Source of the DNA: Donghicola mangrovi
GTDB lineage: Bacteria > Pseudomonadota > Alphaproteobacteria > Rhodobacterales > Rhodobacteraceae
Length of the DNA: 64,000 bases
Direction: 5' to 3'
Assembly: GCF_013377535.1 (NCBI RefSeq)
Contig: NZ_JABCJE010000001.1
Coordinates: 558,001-622,000 of the forward strand
The notes under the pieces were generated by a model, which ran no database searches, was not told the origin of the DNA, and was given only the letters and a program-made list of their open reading frames with translations. Numbering within the stretch: position 1 is the first letter of the stretch; each line of letters begins with the position of its first letter. Position numbers and translations under genes: made by a program. Shown here in pieces: positions 1-7,988 of this stretch.

Positions 1-227
1 TGTGCACTTTCGGCATCGACGGGGCAGAGTTGCAGCGCGATTTCGGCCTGTCGGACGCCGCTCTGATGGCGCACTACCGCGAGGTGACCGAGAAATTCGA
101 AGGCATGATCGAAACCGTTGGATGCCAGCTGTCGATCAAGCCCGAGGCCCGCGCCATGACCCGCATCATCGCGCGCCACTTCGACACCTATGACCTCAGC
201 AAAGCTGGCCACAGCTCTGCGATCTAA
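1..227 (+). CDS. hemN: Oxygen-independent coproporphyrinogen III oxidase, C-terminal fragment (partial)
   Basis: The reading frame enters from the left edge (first full codon at base 3) and stops at TAA 225-227, leaving 74 residues. They resemble the C-terminal domain of HemN: a segment beginning CTFGID, a short helical domain, and the closing motif HFDTYDLSKAGHSSAI, which parallels the FDTYL region of E. coli HemN. HemN is a cytoplasmic radical-SAM enzyme that decarboxylates coproporphyrinogen III in anaerobic haem synthesis. The radical-SAM CxxxCxxC core would lie upstream and is not visible, so the call rests on the tail alone. A strong terminator follows directly. Confidence 0.72.
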   Translation, partial: CTFGIDGAELQRDFGLSDAALMAHYREVTEKFEGMIETVGCQLSIKPEARAMTRIIARHFDTYDLSKAGHSSAI

Positions 228-249
228 AGGCACCTGTTTCGTTGCCTAG

Positions 250-284
250 GCCCGAGGGTTCTCTTCCCCCCTCGGGCTTTTTTT
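250..284 (+). terminator. Rho-independent terminator of hemN
   Basis: A perfect 9-bp stem (GCCCGAGGG at 250-258 with CCCTCGGGC at 269-277) is followed directly by seven T residues (278-284). The T tract lies on the + strand only, so it terminates the rightward hemN transcript. The leftward crotonase gene stops at 290, just outside it. Confidence 0.9.
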
Positions 285-289
285 GTGCC

Positions 290-901
290 TTAGCGGCGGC
301 AGAGTTCCTTGATCCCCATGGCGATCTCGGGTTTCGCGGCAAGGGTATCCTGCACCCACGCCTGCGCCTCGGCCATCAGGGCATCGGGTTCGACCAAGCG
401 GTCCACCAGCCCAAAGGTCAGAGCCTCGGTCGCGGTGATCTTTTGGCCGCCCATCAGGATCAGCTTGGTACGCGCGGGGCCGATCAGTTGGGACATGCGC
501 ACGGGGTCACTGGGCTGGGGCATAAAGCCCAGCTTCATCACGGGGTAAAAGAACTTGGCGGTCGGTACGGCCAGACGCAGATCGCAGGCCAGAACCATGC
601 CCATCGCGCCCCCCGCCAGCGTGCCGTTCAGCGCCGCAACGGTCAGCCCCTGCACTGCAGCCACCGCCGAGGACAGACGTTCCCACACCGTATCCACCGC
701 CAGCCCTGCGCGGGCCTCGTCCAGATCGGCACCGGCGCTGAACACTTTGCCCTCGCCGGTCAGGATCACGGCGCGGGCGTCCTTGGCGGCCTCAAAGGTA
801 TCGGCAAGGGTTCCCAGCATCTCGCGGGTCAGGGAGTTCGCCTTGTCGGGGCGGTTGATGCGGATGGTCCAAAGGTCCCCGTCGCGGGTCACGTCAATCA
901 T
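290..901 (-). CDS. Short enoyl-CoA hydratase/isomerase (crotonase) family protein
   Basis: This 203-residue crotonase-fold protein should act on an acyl-CoA. Both oxyanion-hole segments are present: FSAGADLDE around residue 54 and GTLAGGAMGM around residue 93. It is about 50 residues shorter than typical 255-260 residue members and ends where the C-terminal helices would begin. By my alignment to rat enoyl-CoA hydratase, the two catalytic glutamates (Glu144, Glu164) are Val and Leu, so ordinary hydratase activity is doubtful. Its ATG overlaps the stop of the upstream SDR gene by 4 bases (ATGA), so the pair is an operon. The substrate is not known. A degenerate isomerase, thioesterase-like or scaffold role is possible. 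Confidence 0.8.
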   Translation of the reverse strand: MIDVTRDGDLWTIRINRPDKANSLTREMLGTLADTFEAAKDARAVILTGEGKVFSAGADLDEARAGLAVDTVWERLSSAVAAVQGLTVAALNGTLAGGAMGMVLACDLRLAVPTAKFFYPVMKLGFMPQPSDPVRMSQLIGPARTKLILMGGQKITATEALTFGLVDRLVEPDALMAEAQAWVQDTLAAKPEIAMGIKELCRR

Positions 902-1650
902 AGCAGTCCTACTTGTTCGCGGATGTTCTGGTCCCGCAGCGAAATCTCGTCACCGAGCCACGGATCGGCCTCGGGGCTGCACATCCAGACCAAGGCCTTG
1001 GCGGGCCATGCGGGCGGGATATGCTCGGACCAGTCAAGCTGACTGACGGGGTTGATACCACTGGCCTTGATGTCGCGCTGCATGTCTGTGGCCACAGTGC
1101 CCGGCGACAGGCCAATGGCACGGATGCCGTTCGCGCGTTCCTCTAGGTCCAGCGAACGGGTCAGCATCTGCGCCCCCGCCTTAGAGGTGCAATAGGCGCT
1201 CCACCCCTCGACCGGACGCGAGGCCGCGCCGGAACTGACGGTCAGGATGGTGCCGCCGCCCTGCGCCTTCATCACGGGCAGGGCGGCGTGCATTCCGTTG
1301 AAGACGCCCTTGATATTCACGTCGATCAGATGGCCCCACGCATCGGGGTCGCAGTCCTGCAAATGGCCGATGGGGTCGATCACGCCGGCGTTGCCCACCA
1401 GCACATCCAGACGGCCAAATGTTTTGACTGCAGCCTCGATCGCGGCCTGAACCTCCCAGTACCGACTGACATCACAGGGCACCGCCAAGGCCTGTCGACC
1501 GATCTCTCCGGCCAGCTCTGCTACCGCATCACCATTTCGTGCGGCCAGCACCACATTGGCACCAACAGCGGCGAATTCACGGGCCGCTGCCGCACCGATC
1601 CCGCGGCTTGCACCCGTAATAAAAACGCATTTTCCGGCAAATTCCGACAT
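898..1650 (-). CDS. SDR family NAD(P)-dependent oxidoreductase
   Basis: This is a 250-residue classical short-chain dehydrogenase/reductase. The cofactor motif TGASRGIG sits at residues 12-19, NAG at 87-89, Asn112, and the catalytic Ser140, Tyr153 and Lys157 (YCTSK). The start at 1650 (MSEFAGK) is preferred over an ATG five codons upstream because AGGAGGG lies 6 bases before it. It is first in a two-gene leftward operon with a crotonase and overlaps that gene by 4 bases, which suggests a shared pathway on a hydroxyacyl or acyl-CoA compound. The substrate cannot be read from the sequence. Confidence 0.88.
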   Translation of the reverse strand: MSEFAGKCVFITGASRGIGAAAAREFAAVGANVVLAARNGDAVAELAGEIGRQALAVPCDVSRYWEVQAAIEAAVKTFGRLDVLVGNAGVIDPIGHLQDCDPDAWGHLIDVNIKGVFNGMHAALPVMKAQGGGTILTVSSGAASRPVEGWSAYCTSKAGAQMLTRSLDLEERANGIRAIGLSPGTVATDMQRDIKASGINPVSQLDWSEHIPPAWPAKALVWMCSPEADPWLGDEISLRDQNIREQVGLL

Positions 1651-1776
1651 GAATCCCTCCTGCATTCTTTGAACATTCGTAATGAACGCCTAGGTAGAGG
1701 TCCAGATTTTCGGCCTTGACGATTTTGCGAGACAGGCACGAAGCTGCGCCCAAACGATTATTTTGAAAGGTACGTT

Positions 1777-3279
1777 ATGACGAACCGTATTGTGCTAGGT
1801 GCTTCTGTTGCGTGGGGCGCTCTGGCGACCGCAGCAGCCGCCGACGTTACCCCCCAGCAGGTTTGGGACAACTGGGTTCAGACCCTGACCGCGAATAACA
1901 GCGAATACACCACCGCAAGCGAAACGATGGACGGCAAGGCGCTGACTATCACCGATCTGAAGATCACGCAGGCCCATGACAGCGGCTCGGCGGTGTTTAC
2001 CATCCCGCAGATCGTTCTAACCGGCAATGCGGACGGCACCGTCAGCGTCGCAACCTCGCCCGAGTATGACGGGCAGGTCACCTTTACCGAAGAAGGCAAG
2101 ACAACCGACATGGACCTGTACATCCGTCAGGTCGGTGCGGACATGCTGATCAGCGGCTCGCCCGAGCATCTAAGCACGGCCTACACCTCGGACGCGGTGT
2201 CTGTTGGTCTGGACGAACTGAAGCTGGACGGTAAGGCCATTCAGGACGCCGTAGTTGACCTGACCATGAACGGCCTCAAGGGCGAAACCATCGAGCAAGA
2301 GGGCGCGCGCGACTCAGCTTATTCGATGCAGAACATGACCCTTGATGTGTCGATGGTGGACCCTGAATCCAAGGACAGCGTAAAGGTTGATGCCCTGTTC
2401 AACGGGATCGAACTCGCGACCGAACTGCGCGGCGACGAAGCCGCGATGGGCGATTTCCACGCCATGGCGATGGCCGGTGCGACCGCCAAGTTCAACATGT
2501 CCTCGGCCGACAGCCGCATGAACGTGACCGGCCAGTCCGAGAACAATCCCTTTGCCGTGGCGCTGACCGCAGGTGCCAGCAGCGTGACGTCGGACGTATC
2601 CAAGGACGGTCTGGCCTACAGCAACTCGAACCAGAACCTGCACGCCACCATTGAAACCGCCGCTTTCCCCGCGCCGATCGAGCTGGACATGGCCGAGCAG
2701 AGCAGCAACCTGACCGCCCCGATCCTGCCGGGCGAGGCCCCCGCGCCGGTTGCGGCAGGTGTGGCGCTGCGTGATTTCACCATGTCGGACCAGCTGTGGG
2801 ATATCTTCGACCCCGCCAAGGTTCTGCCCCGCATCCCCGCCACCATCGCGCTGGGCCTAGAAGGCGACGCGATCCTGAAGGCGCCGCTGTTCGATCCGTC
2901 CAAAGCCGATGAAATCGCCCAGATGTTCGAGACCGGCAATCCGCCCGCCACTCTGGACAACCTGCGCCTGACCGAACTGCAGATCACTGCGGCTGGTGCG
3001 ACCATCACGGGCAAGGGCCAGATGAAGTTCGACAACACCGATCTGCAGACCTTTAACGGCTTCCCCCGCCCCGAAGGCGAGGTGTCCCTGCGCGCAGTTG
3101 GCCTGAACAGCCTGCTGGATAACCTTGGCAAGATGGGCATCCTGCCGCCCGAACAGCTGATGGGTCCGCGCATGATGCTGTCGATGTTCACCGTTGTGGA
3201 ATCCGAAGACACCCTGACCTCGAAGATCGAGATCAAGGGCGGTGGCCAGATTCTGGCAAACGGTCAGCGTATCCGCTAA
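1777..3279 (+). CDS. DUF2125 domain-containing exported protein
   Basis: The 500-residue protein begins with a cleavable signal peptide (hydrophobic stretch then a run of Ala, predicted cut after TAAAA near residue 21), so it is periplasmic or envelope-associated. The body is rich in short beta-strand repeats and ends with ILANGQRIR, like the C-terminal signature of alphaproteobacterial DUF2125 proteins. No enzyme motif is visible and the function is unknown. A GAAAGG ribosome site precedes the ATG, and a TTGACG hexamer at 1716-1721 could be its -35, though no convincing -10 follows. It seems monocistronic, with a hairpin after the stop. Confidence 0.72.
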   Translation: MTNRIVLGASVAWGALATAAAADVTPQQVWDNWVQTLTANNSEYTTASETMDGKALTITDLKITQAHDSGSAVFTIPQIVLTGNADGTVSVATSPEYDGQVTFTEEGKTTDMDLYIRQVGADMLISGSPEHLSTAYTSDAVSVGLDELKLDGKAIQDAVVDLTMNGLKGETIEQEGARDSAYSMQNMTLDVSMVDPESKDSVKVDALFNGIELATELRGDEAAMGDFHAMAMAGATAKFNMSSADSRMNVTGQSENNPFAVALTAGASSVTSDVSKDGLAYSNSNQNLHATIETAAFPAPIELDMAEQSSNLTAPILPGEAPAPVAAGVALRDFTMSDQLWDIFDPAKVLPRIPATIALGLEGDAILKAPLFDPSKADEIAQMFETGNPPATLDNLRLTELQITAAGATITGKGQMKFDNTDLQTFNGFPRPEGEVSLRAVGLNSLLDNLGKMGILPPEQLMGPRMMLSMFTVVESEDTLTSKIEIKGGGQILANGQRIR

Positions 3280-3298
3280 TCCGCATTTCCTGCGATCA

Positions 3299-3321
3299 CG
3301 CCCCCGTTTCCGGCGGGGGCG
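3299..3321 (+). terminator. Hairpin after the DUF2125 gene, possible terminator
   Basis: A perfect 8-bp stem (CGCCCCCG 3299-3306 with CGGGGGCG 3314-3321) and 7-base loop lie 19 bases after the DUF2125 stop. No T tract follows on either side, so intrinsic termination is uncertain. It may protect the 3' end or help Rho-dependent termination. Confidence 0.4.
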
Positions 3322-3379
3322 AACCTTGCAAGCGGGCGTGCCTCAGGCTACCTCAGAAACCTGAGTTCGGAGGTATCCC

Positions 3380-4726
3380 ATGACGCAACGGCTAGAATCC
3401 CTCACCCAACAGCTGCTCGAGGCAGCCAAACGGGCTGGCGCAGACAGCGCCGACGCGATGGCCATTTATGGCAGTTCGACTGAAATCGACGTGCGTCAGG
3501 GCAAGCTGGAACAGGCAGAACGGTCCGAAGGGATCGACATCGGCCTGCGCGTGATGATCGGCAAACGTCAGGCCAACGTCTCGGCGTCCGACACCAGCAC
3601 CGCCACCATCGAAACACTGGCCGCCCGCGCTGTCGCGATGGCCAACGAGGCCCCCGAGGACCCCTATGTCGGGTTGGCCGAACCCCGCCAATATGCCCGC
3701 GACTGGGATCTGGACGCGCTGGAGCTGTCCGACCCAACCCAAGAACCCACCGCCGCCGAACTGCAAGAGGACGCTCGCCGCGCCGAGGCTGCCGCAATGG
3801 CCCAGTCCGGTGTCACGCAGGTCCAGTCCGCCGGTGCCAGCTATGGCGCGCGCAATATCTGGATCGCGACCAGCAACGGGTTCTCTGGCGGCTATGGCCG
3901 CACGGGCCGCAGCCTGTCATGCGTTGCCATCGCCGGCGAAGGCCTGAAGATGGAGCGCGACTATGACGGGGACTCGCGGACTTTCCAGTCCGACCTGCGC
4001 TCGCCCGAAGAAATCGGTGCCACCGCAGGCCAGCGCGCTGTCGAACGCATGGATGCCCGCAAGCCCCCGACCGGCGCCTATCCGGTGATCTATGACGAAC
4101 GCATTTCCTCGGGGTTGATCGGGCACCTGCTGTCGGCAGTGAACGGCTCGATGATTGCCCGTGGCTCCAGCTTCTTGCGCGATGATCTGGGCCGTCAGGT
4201 TCTGCCCAAGGCCCTGTCCATCACCGAAAACGCCCTGCGCCCCCGCCTGACCGGCTCGCGCCCCTTTGACGGAGAGGGGCTGCCCACCGCCCCCCGCACC
4301 ATCGTTGAGGACGGCATCCTGATGGGCTGGACGCTGGATCTGGCAACGGGCCGCAAACTGGGCATGCCCTCGACCGGCAGCGCGGGCCGCAGCACGGGCT
4401 CGGCCCCGTCGCCGGTTGTGTCGAACGTGGCCCTGACCCAAGGCGACAAATCCCGCGAGGAGCTGATCCGCGACATGGGCACGGGCCTGTTGGTCACGTC
4501 CTTGATCGGCAGCAGCATCAACGCGACCACGGGCGACTATTCCCGCGGGGCGGCCGGCTTCTGGGTGGAAAACGGCGAAATCACCTATGCGGTGAACGAA
4601 TGCACGCTGGCGGGCAACCTGCGCGACATGCTGATGCAGATGACCCCCGCGAACGACGCCCGCGCCTATCTCAGCCGCGTGGTCCCGTCGCTCTTGGTCG
4701 AAGGGTTGACCATTGCAGGCGCCTGA
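3380..4726 (+). CDS. pmbA: TldD/PmbA family metalloprotease subunit (TldE)
   Basis: The 448-residue protein matches PmbA/TldE in length and layout: an N-terminal segment with the conserved VRQGKLE(Q) and GLRVMIGKRQANVS blocks, and a C-terminal domain with SAGRSTGSAPSPVVSN and a GFWVENGEI closing block. In E. coli PmbA pairs with TldD, which carries the zinc site, to process modified peptides such as microcin B17 precursor and CcdA. No tldD lies in the window. GGAGG stands 7 bases before the ATG. The next gene, cysQ, starts inside its last codons, so the two are translationally coupled. Confidence 0.88.
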   Translation: MTQRLESLTQQLLEAAKRAGADSADAMAIYGSSTEIDVRQGKLEQAERSEGIDIGLRVMIGKRQANVSASDTSTATIETLAARAVAMANEAPEDPYVGLAEPRQYARDWDLDALELSDPTQEPTAAELQEDARRAEAAAMAQSGVTQVQSAGASYGARNIWIATSNGFSGGYGRTGRSLSCVAIAGEGLKMERDYDGDSRTFQSDLRSPEEIGATAGQRAVERMDARKPPTGAYPVIYDERISSGLIGHLLSAVNGSMIARGSSFLRDDLGRQVLPKALSITENALRPRLTGSRPFDGEGLPTAPRTIVEDGILMGWTLDLATGRKLGMPSTGSAGRSTGSAPSPVVSNVALTQGDKSREELIRDMGTGLLVTSLIGSSINATTGDYSRGAAGFWVENGEITYAVNECTLAGNLRDMLMQMTPANDARAYLSRVVPSLLVEGLTIAGA

Positions 4727-5489
4727 GGCCGATCTGGCCTTGTTGATCGAGGCGGCAGAGGCAGCGGGCGAGATCGCCCTGCGCCACTTTCGCAACGATC
4801 CCGAGGTCTGGCACAAACCGGATGATGCGGGCCCCGTGACCGAGGCCGATCTGGAAGTGGACGCCTATTTGCGCGCCACACTGACGGCCGCACGCCCCGA
4901 CTATGGCTGGCTGTCCGAAGAGACCGAGGACGATCCCGCCCGCCTGAACGCCGAGCGTGTGTTCATCGTGGACCCCATCGACGGCACGCGCGCCTATATC
5001 GAGGGGCAGGATTCCTGGTCCCACTCGCTGGCGATCGCCGAGAATGGCCGCGTCACCGCCGGTCTGGTATTCCTGCCGGTCAAGGGCGTCAGCTATTCCG
5101 CCGTTCTGGGCCAAGGTGCCTTTCGCAATGGCGCGGCGCTGACCACTTCGGGGCGCGATCATCTGGCCGGGGCCGACATTCTGGCCACCCGCCCGAACAT
5201 GGAGCCTCAGCACTGGCGCGTGCTGCCCCAGATCGCACGGCATCATCGGCCCAGTCTGGCCTACCGGTTCTGTCTGGTGGCCGAGGGGCGCTATGACGCG
5301 ATGCTGACCCTGCGCGATGCGTGGGAATGGGACATCGCGGCGGGCAGCCTGATTGCCGCCGAATCCGGCGCGGTGGTCACGGATCGTTTGAACCAGCCCT
5401 TACAGTTCAACATGCCCGATCCGGCCAGCAACGGCGTGATCACAGCCAACCCCCTGTTACATCAAGAAATCTACCGATCGCTCAGATAA
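4713..5489 (+). CDS. cysQ: Inositol monophosphatase family phosphatase, probably 3'(2'),5'-bisphosphate nucleotidase
   Basis: This 258-residue Mg-dependent phosphatase has all three family metal-site motifs: SEETED near residue 69, DPIDGTRAY near residue 86, and WEWDIAAG near residue 205. CysQ-type enzymes hydrolyse phosphoadenosine phosphate (PAP) from sulfate assimilation and sulfotransferase reactions. Inositol or fructose bisphosphatase activity cannot be excluded from sequence. The start is a TTG at 4713, inside the end of pmbA, chosen because GAAGGG lies 7 bases upstream and no in-frame ATG precedes the first conserved block. Confidence 0.82.
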   Translation: MQAPEADLALLIEAAEAAGEIALRHFRNDPEVWHKPDDAGPVTEADLEVDAYLRATLTAARPDYGWLSEETEDDPARLNAERVFIVDPIDGTRAYIEGQDSWSHSLAIAENGRVTAGLVFLPVKGVSYSAVLGQGAFRNGAALTTSGRDHLAGADILATRPNMEPQHWRVLPQIARHHRPSLAYRFCLVAEGRYDAMLTLRDAWEWDIAAGSLIAAESGAVVTDRLNQPLQFNMPDPASNGVITANPLLHQEIYRSLR

Positions 5490-5544
5490 CTCGGGCGGGG
5501 CGTTGCCACCCCCGATTAGCGCGGCTTGCCCCCCTGCCCGAAAC

Positions 5545-5561
5545 ACGTATGCTGCATACGT
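5545..5561. promoter_or_regulatory. Perfect 17-bp palindrome upstream of the waaA-like gene
   Basis: ACGTATG-CTG-CATACGT lies 34 bases before the waaA-like start, in the 106-bp cysQ/waaA gap. A perfect 7-3-7 dyad here looks like a dimeric repressor or activator operator. It lacks the GC content and T tract of a terminator. I do not recognise the binding protein. Confidence 0.4.
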
Positions 5562-5595
5562 TTAATCCACCGTTTCGGTTAATTCAGACCCGCTT

Positions 5596-6810
5596 ATGTA
5601 TCGCCAACTTGCCCTTTCCGTCGCCGTCGGGCTGAAGCCCGGACGCCGCGTCGACGCGCAAACCCTGTGGGCTCCGCGCCCCGAGGGGCTGCTCTTGTGG
5701 CTGCATGCGGGCAGTGCCCCCGATCTGGCGGCCCTGTGCCATCTGATCCAGCGGCTCGAGCAACTGGAACCGATGCCCGAGATCCTGATGACCATGCAAG
5801 AGGGGCTCAGTTGCCCCTGCGCCATGCCCGATCATGTGCTGGTCCAGCCGATTCCGCAGGACAACATCGCGCAGACGACCGCCTTTGTTCAGCACTTCAA
5901 ACCGGATTTCGGGCTGTACTGCGGGGCCCCCCTGCGCGCGGGCCTTTTGTGGGCGATGGAGCGGCAGAAAGTGCCGCTGATCCTGACCAACGCCCGCGCC
6001 GCAGATATCGACCCGCCCGGTTTTCGCCTGAACCGCCCCGCCCATCAGGCGCTGGCGCTGTGCTTCCAGCATATCATTTGCCGCGACCAAAGCTCGGCCC
6101 GCCGGATCAACCGCCTGCGTCCGGGTCTGTCCCCTGCCCTGCCCCTTGGGCGGCTAGAGGAAGGCGGCCTCACCCCCGAAGCCAACCCGCGCATCGTGGA
6201 TCACCTGCGCCCGCAGCTGACCGGCCGCCCCGTCTGGCTGGCCGCCCACACCCGCGCGGGCGAAGAGCCCATGGTCGCCGAAGCGCAGCGCCAGATGGGC
6301 CGCTATTCCCACCGCTTGCTCTGCGTGATCGCCCCGAGCGAACCTGAGCGCGGCGTCGCTTTGGCAGACGGGCTGATGCAACAAGGCTGGCGCATCGCCC
6401 GCCGCAGCACCAACGACCCCATCACCGAGGACGTGCAGATCGTCGTCGTGGACGTTCCCGACGAAATGGGTGTGTGGTACCGTCTCGCGCCCATCACCTT
6501 TGTCGGCAGTTCGCTGGTGTCGGGCTATGGCGGGCAGGACCCGTTCGCCCCGGCCACCTTGGGCTCGGCGCTGCTCTATGGCCCCAACGTGGGCGGCTAT
6601 CTGGACAGCTACAGCCGCCTTGTGAACGCTGGCGGCGCCCGCATCGTCAAGGACGCCAGTTCCTTGGCCCAAGGCCTGCAACTGCTCTTGGCGCCCGACA
6701 AAGCCGCGGCACAGGCGCACGCCGCATGGGAAGTGACCTCGCGCGGGGCCGAGGTGACTGATAAGGTGCTGGAAATCTTGCAAGAGCAACTCGACGACAA
6801 GGCATTCTGA
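5596..6810 (+). CDS. Divergent WaaA/KdtA-family (Kdo transferase-like) glycosyltransferase
   Basis: The 404-residue protein resembles the GT-B fold of Kdo transferase. LLWLHAGS matches the N-terminal block, LILTNARA the middle, and RPVWLAAHTRAGEE, APSEPERG, GVWYRLAPITFVGSSLV and a GPNVGGY block the nucleotide-binding half. WaaA moves Kdo from CMP-Kdo to lipid A precursors at the inner membrane. The adjacent lpxK supports a lipopolysaccharide role. By my alignment, two glutamates conserved in WaaA are changed: the VGE base reads APD, and the NPLE glutamate reads DPFA. The ELW block is also lost. It could be a paralogue with altered donor or an inactive copy. Confidence 0.7.
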   Translation: MYRQLALSVAVGLKPGRRVDAQTLWAPRPEGLLLWLHAGSAPDLAALCHLIQRLEQLEPMPEILMTMQEGLSCPCAMPDHVLVQPIPQDNIAQTTAFVQHFKPDFGLYCGAPLRAGLLWAMERQKVPLILTNARAADIDPPGFRLNRPAHQALALCFQHIICRDQSSARRINRLRPGLSPALPLGRLEEGGLTPEANPRIVDHLRPQLTGRPVWLAAHTRAGEEPMVAEAQRQMGRYSHRLLCVIAPSEPERGVALADGLMQQGWRIARRSTNDPITEDVQIVVVDVPDEMGVWYRLAPITFVGSSLVSGYGGQDPFAPATLGSALLYGPNVGGYLDSYSRLVNAGGARIVKDASSLAQGLQLLLAPDKAAAQAHAAWEVTSRGAEVTDKVLEILQEQLDDKAF

Positions 6811-6813
6811 CCG

Positions 6814-7815
6814 ATGCAAGCACCGGATTTCTGGTACACCTCGCCCGATCACCCCGACTGGCGTGCGCGCCTTTTGGCTCCTTTGGGCGCGGTCTATGCC
6901 AGCGCCACCGCCCGCCGTCTGGCCAAAGGTCCGTGGACCCGCGCCGACGTGCCGGTGATTTGCATCGGCAACCTGAACGCGGGCGGCACGGGCAAAACCC
7001 CCACCACCATCGCCATCGCCCAACGCCTGATCGAAGCGGGCCACAAACCCCACGCCGTCAGCCGCGGCTACGGCGGCACGGTGACCACCCCAACCACAGT
7101 AAACGAACGCACTCACTCAACCAAAGAGGTCGGGGACGAGCCCCTGCTGATGGCGGCCTTCATGCCTGTCCACGTTGCCCCCGACCGCGCGGCGGGCGCG
7201 ACCTTGGCCGTTCAAGCGGGCGCGGATGTGATCCTGCTGGATGACGGTTTCCAGAACCCGTCCCTTCACAAGGACATCTCGATCGTCGTGGTGGATGCGG
7301 ACAAAGGCTTTGGCAACGGCCGCTGCCTGCCCGCTGGCCCCCTGCGCGAACCGGTCCCCACAGGCCTGACCCGCGCCGACCTGACCCTCTCCATCGGCAC
7401 GCCCGAGGCCCAAGCCCGCTTTGCCGCCGAGTGGTCCGCGCATATCCCAACGCCGCACCTGACCGGCCAACTCAAGCCCCTGCGCACCGGCATGGACTGG
7501 TCCCTGATGCCGCTTCTGGCCTTCGCAGGCATCGGCCACCCCGAGAAATTCTTTGCCACCCTGCGCAGCCTTGGCGCCCCCCTGGTCCGCGCCGAAGCCC
7601 TGTCGGACCACCAAGAACTAACCCCCGCCCTGATGCAGCGCCTCGAATCCGACGCCCGCGCCGCCGGCGCCCAACTGGTCACCACCGAAAAGGACGCCGT
7701 CCGCCTGCCCGACAGCTTCCGCCGCAAAGTCCTGACCCTCCCCGTCCGCCTAGAAATCGCCGACTGGAGCGCACTCGACACGCGCCTGAACGCCTTGGGC
7801 CTGAAAACGCCCTAA
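6814..7815 (+). CDS. lpxK: Tetraacyldisaccharide 4'-kinase
   Basis: LpxK phosphorylates the 4' position of the tetraacyldisaccharide lipid A precursor at the cytoplasmic face of the inner membrane. The 333-residue protein carries the family P-loop [12 protein letters not shown] near residue 50, the SRGYGG block, and [14 protein letters not shown] near residue 140, all diagnostic. Length is normal. It starts three bases after the waaA-like gene, so the two are co-transcribed and probably coupled. A dispersed repeat element begins immediately after its TAA. Confidence 0.93.
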   Translation: MQAPDFWYTSPDHPDWRARLLAPLGAVYASATARRLAKGPWTRADVPVICIGNLNAGGTGKTPTTIAIAQRLIEAGHKPHAVSRGYGGTVTTPTTVNERTHSTKEVGDEPLLMAAFMPVHVAPDRAAGATLAVQAGADVILLDDGFQNPSLHKDISIVVVDADKGFGNGRCLPAGPLREPVPTGLTRADLTLSIGTPEAQARFAAEWSAHIPTPHLTGQLKPLRTGMDWSLMPLLAFAGIGHPEKFFATLRSLGAPLVRAEALSDHQELTPALMQRLESDARAAGAQLVTTEKDAVRLPDSFRRKVLTLPVRLEIADWSALDTRLNALGLKTP

Positions 7816-7850
7816 GCCTTCAGCTTGGTCCAAATACCCCCGCCGGAGGC
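7816..7850 (-). repeat. Dispersed intergenic element, copy 1 (directly after lpxK stop)
   Basis: Read along lpxK, the first base after the stop begins GCCTTCAGCTTGG, then TCC, AAATACCC and CCGCCGGAGGC. It matches copy 3 (36266-36300, opposite orientation) at 33 of 35 positions by eye. Strand is given relative to copy 3. Confidence 0.75.
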
Positions 7851-7988
7851 CGCGCCGCACCTGACGCGTAGCCTTGGCGGGGAACCTCGCCGACCTTCAC
7901 GCATCTTTAACCCGCGCACAGGCATCCATGCTGGAAGCCAATCGCCAGTCGTGGCATTACCTTGGCCAACAGGAACAAGGAGCGCGAC

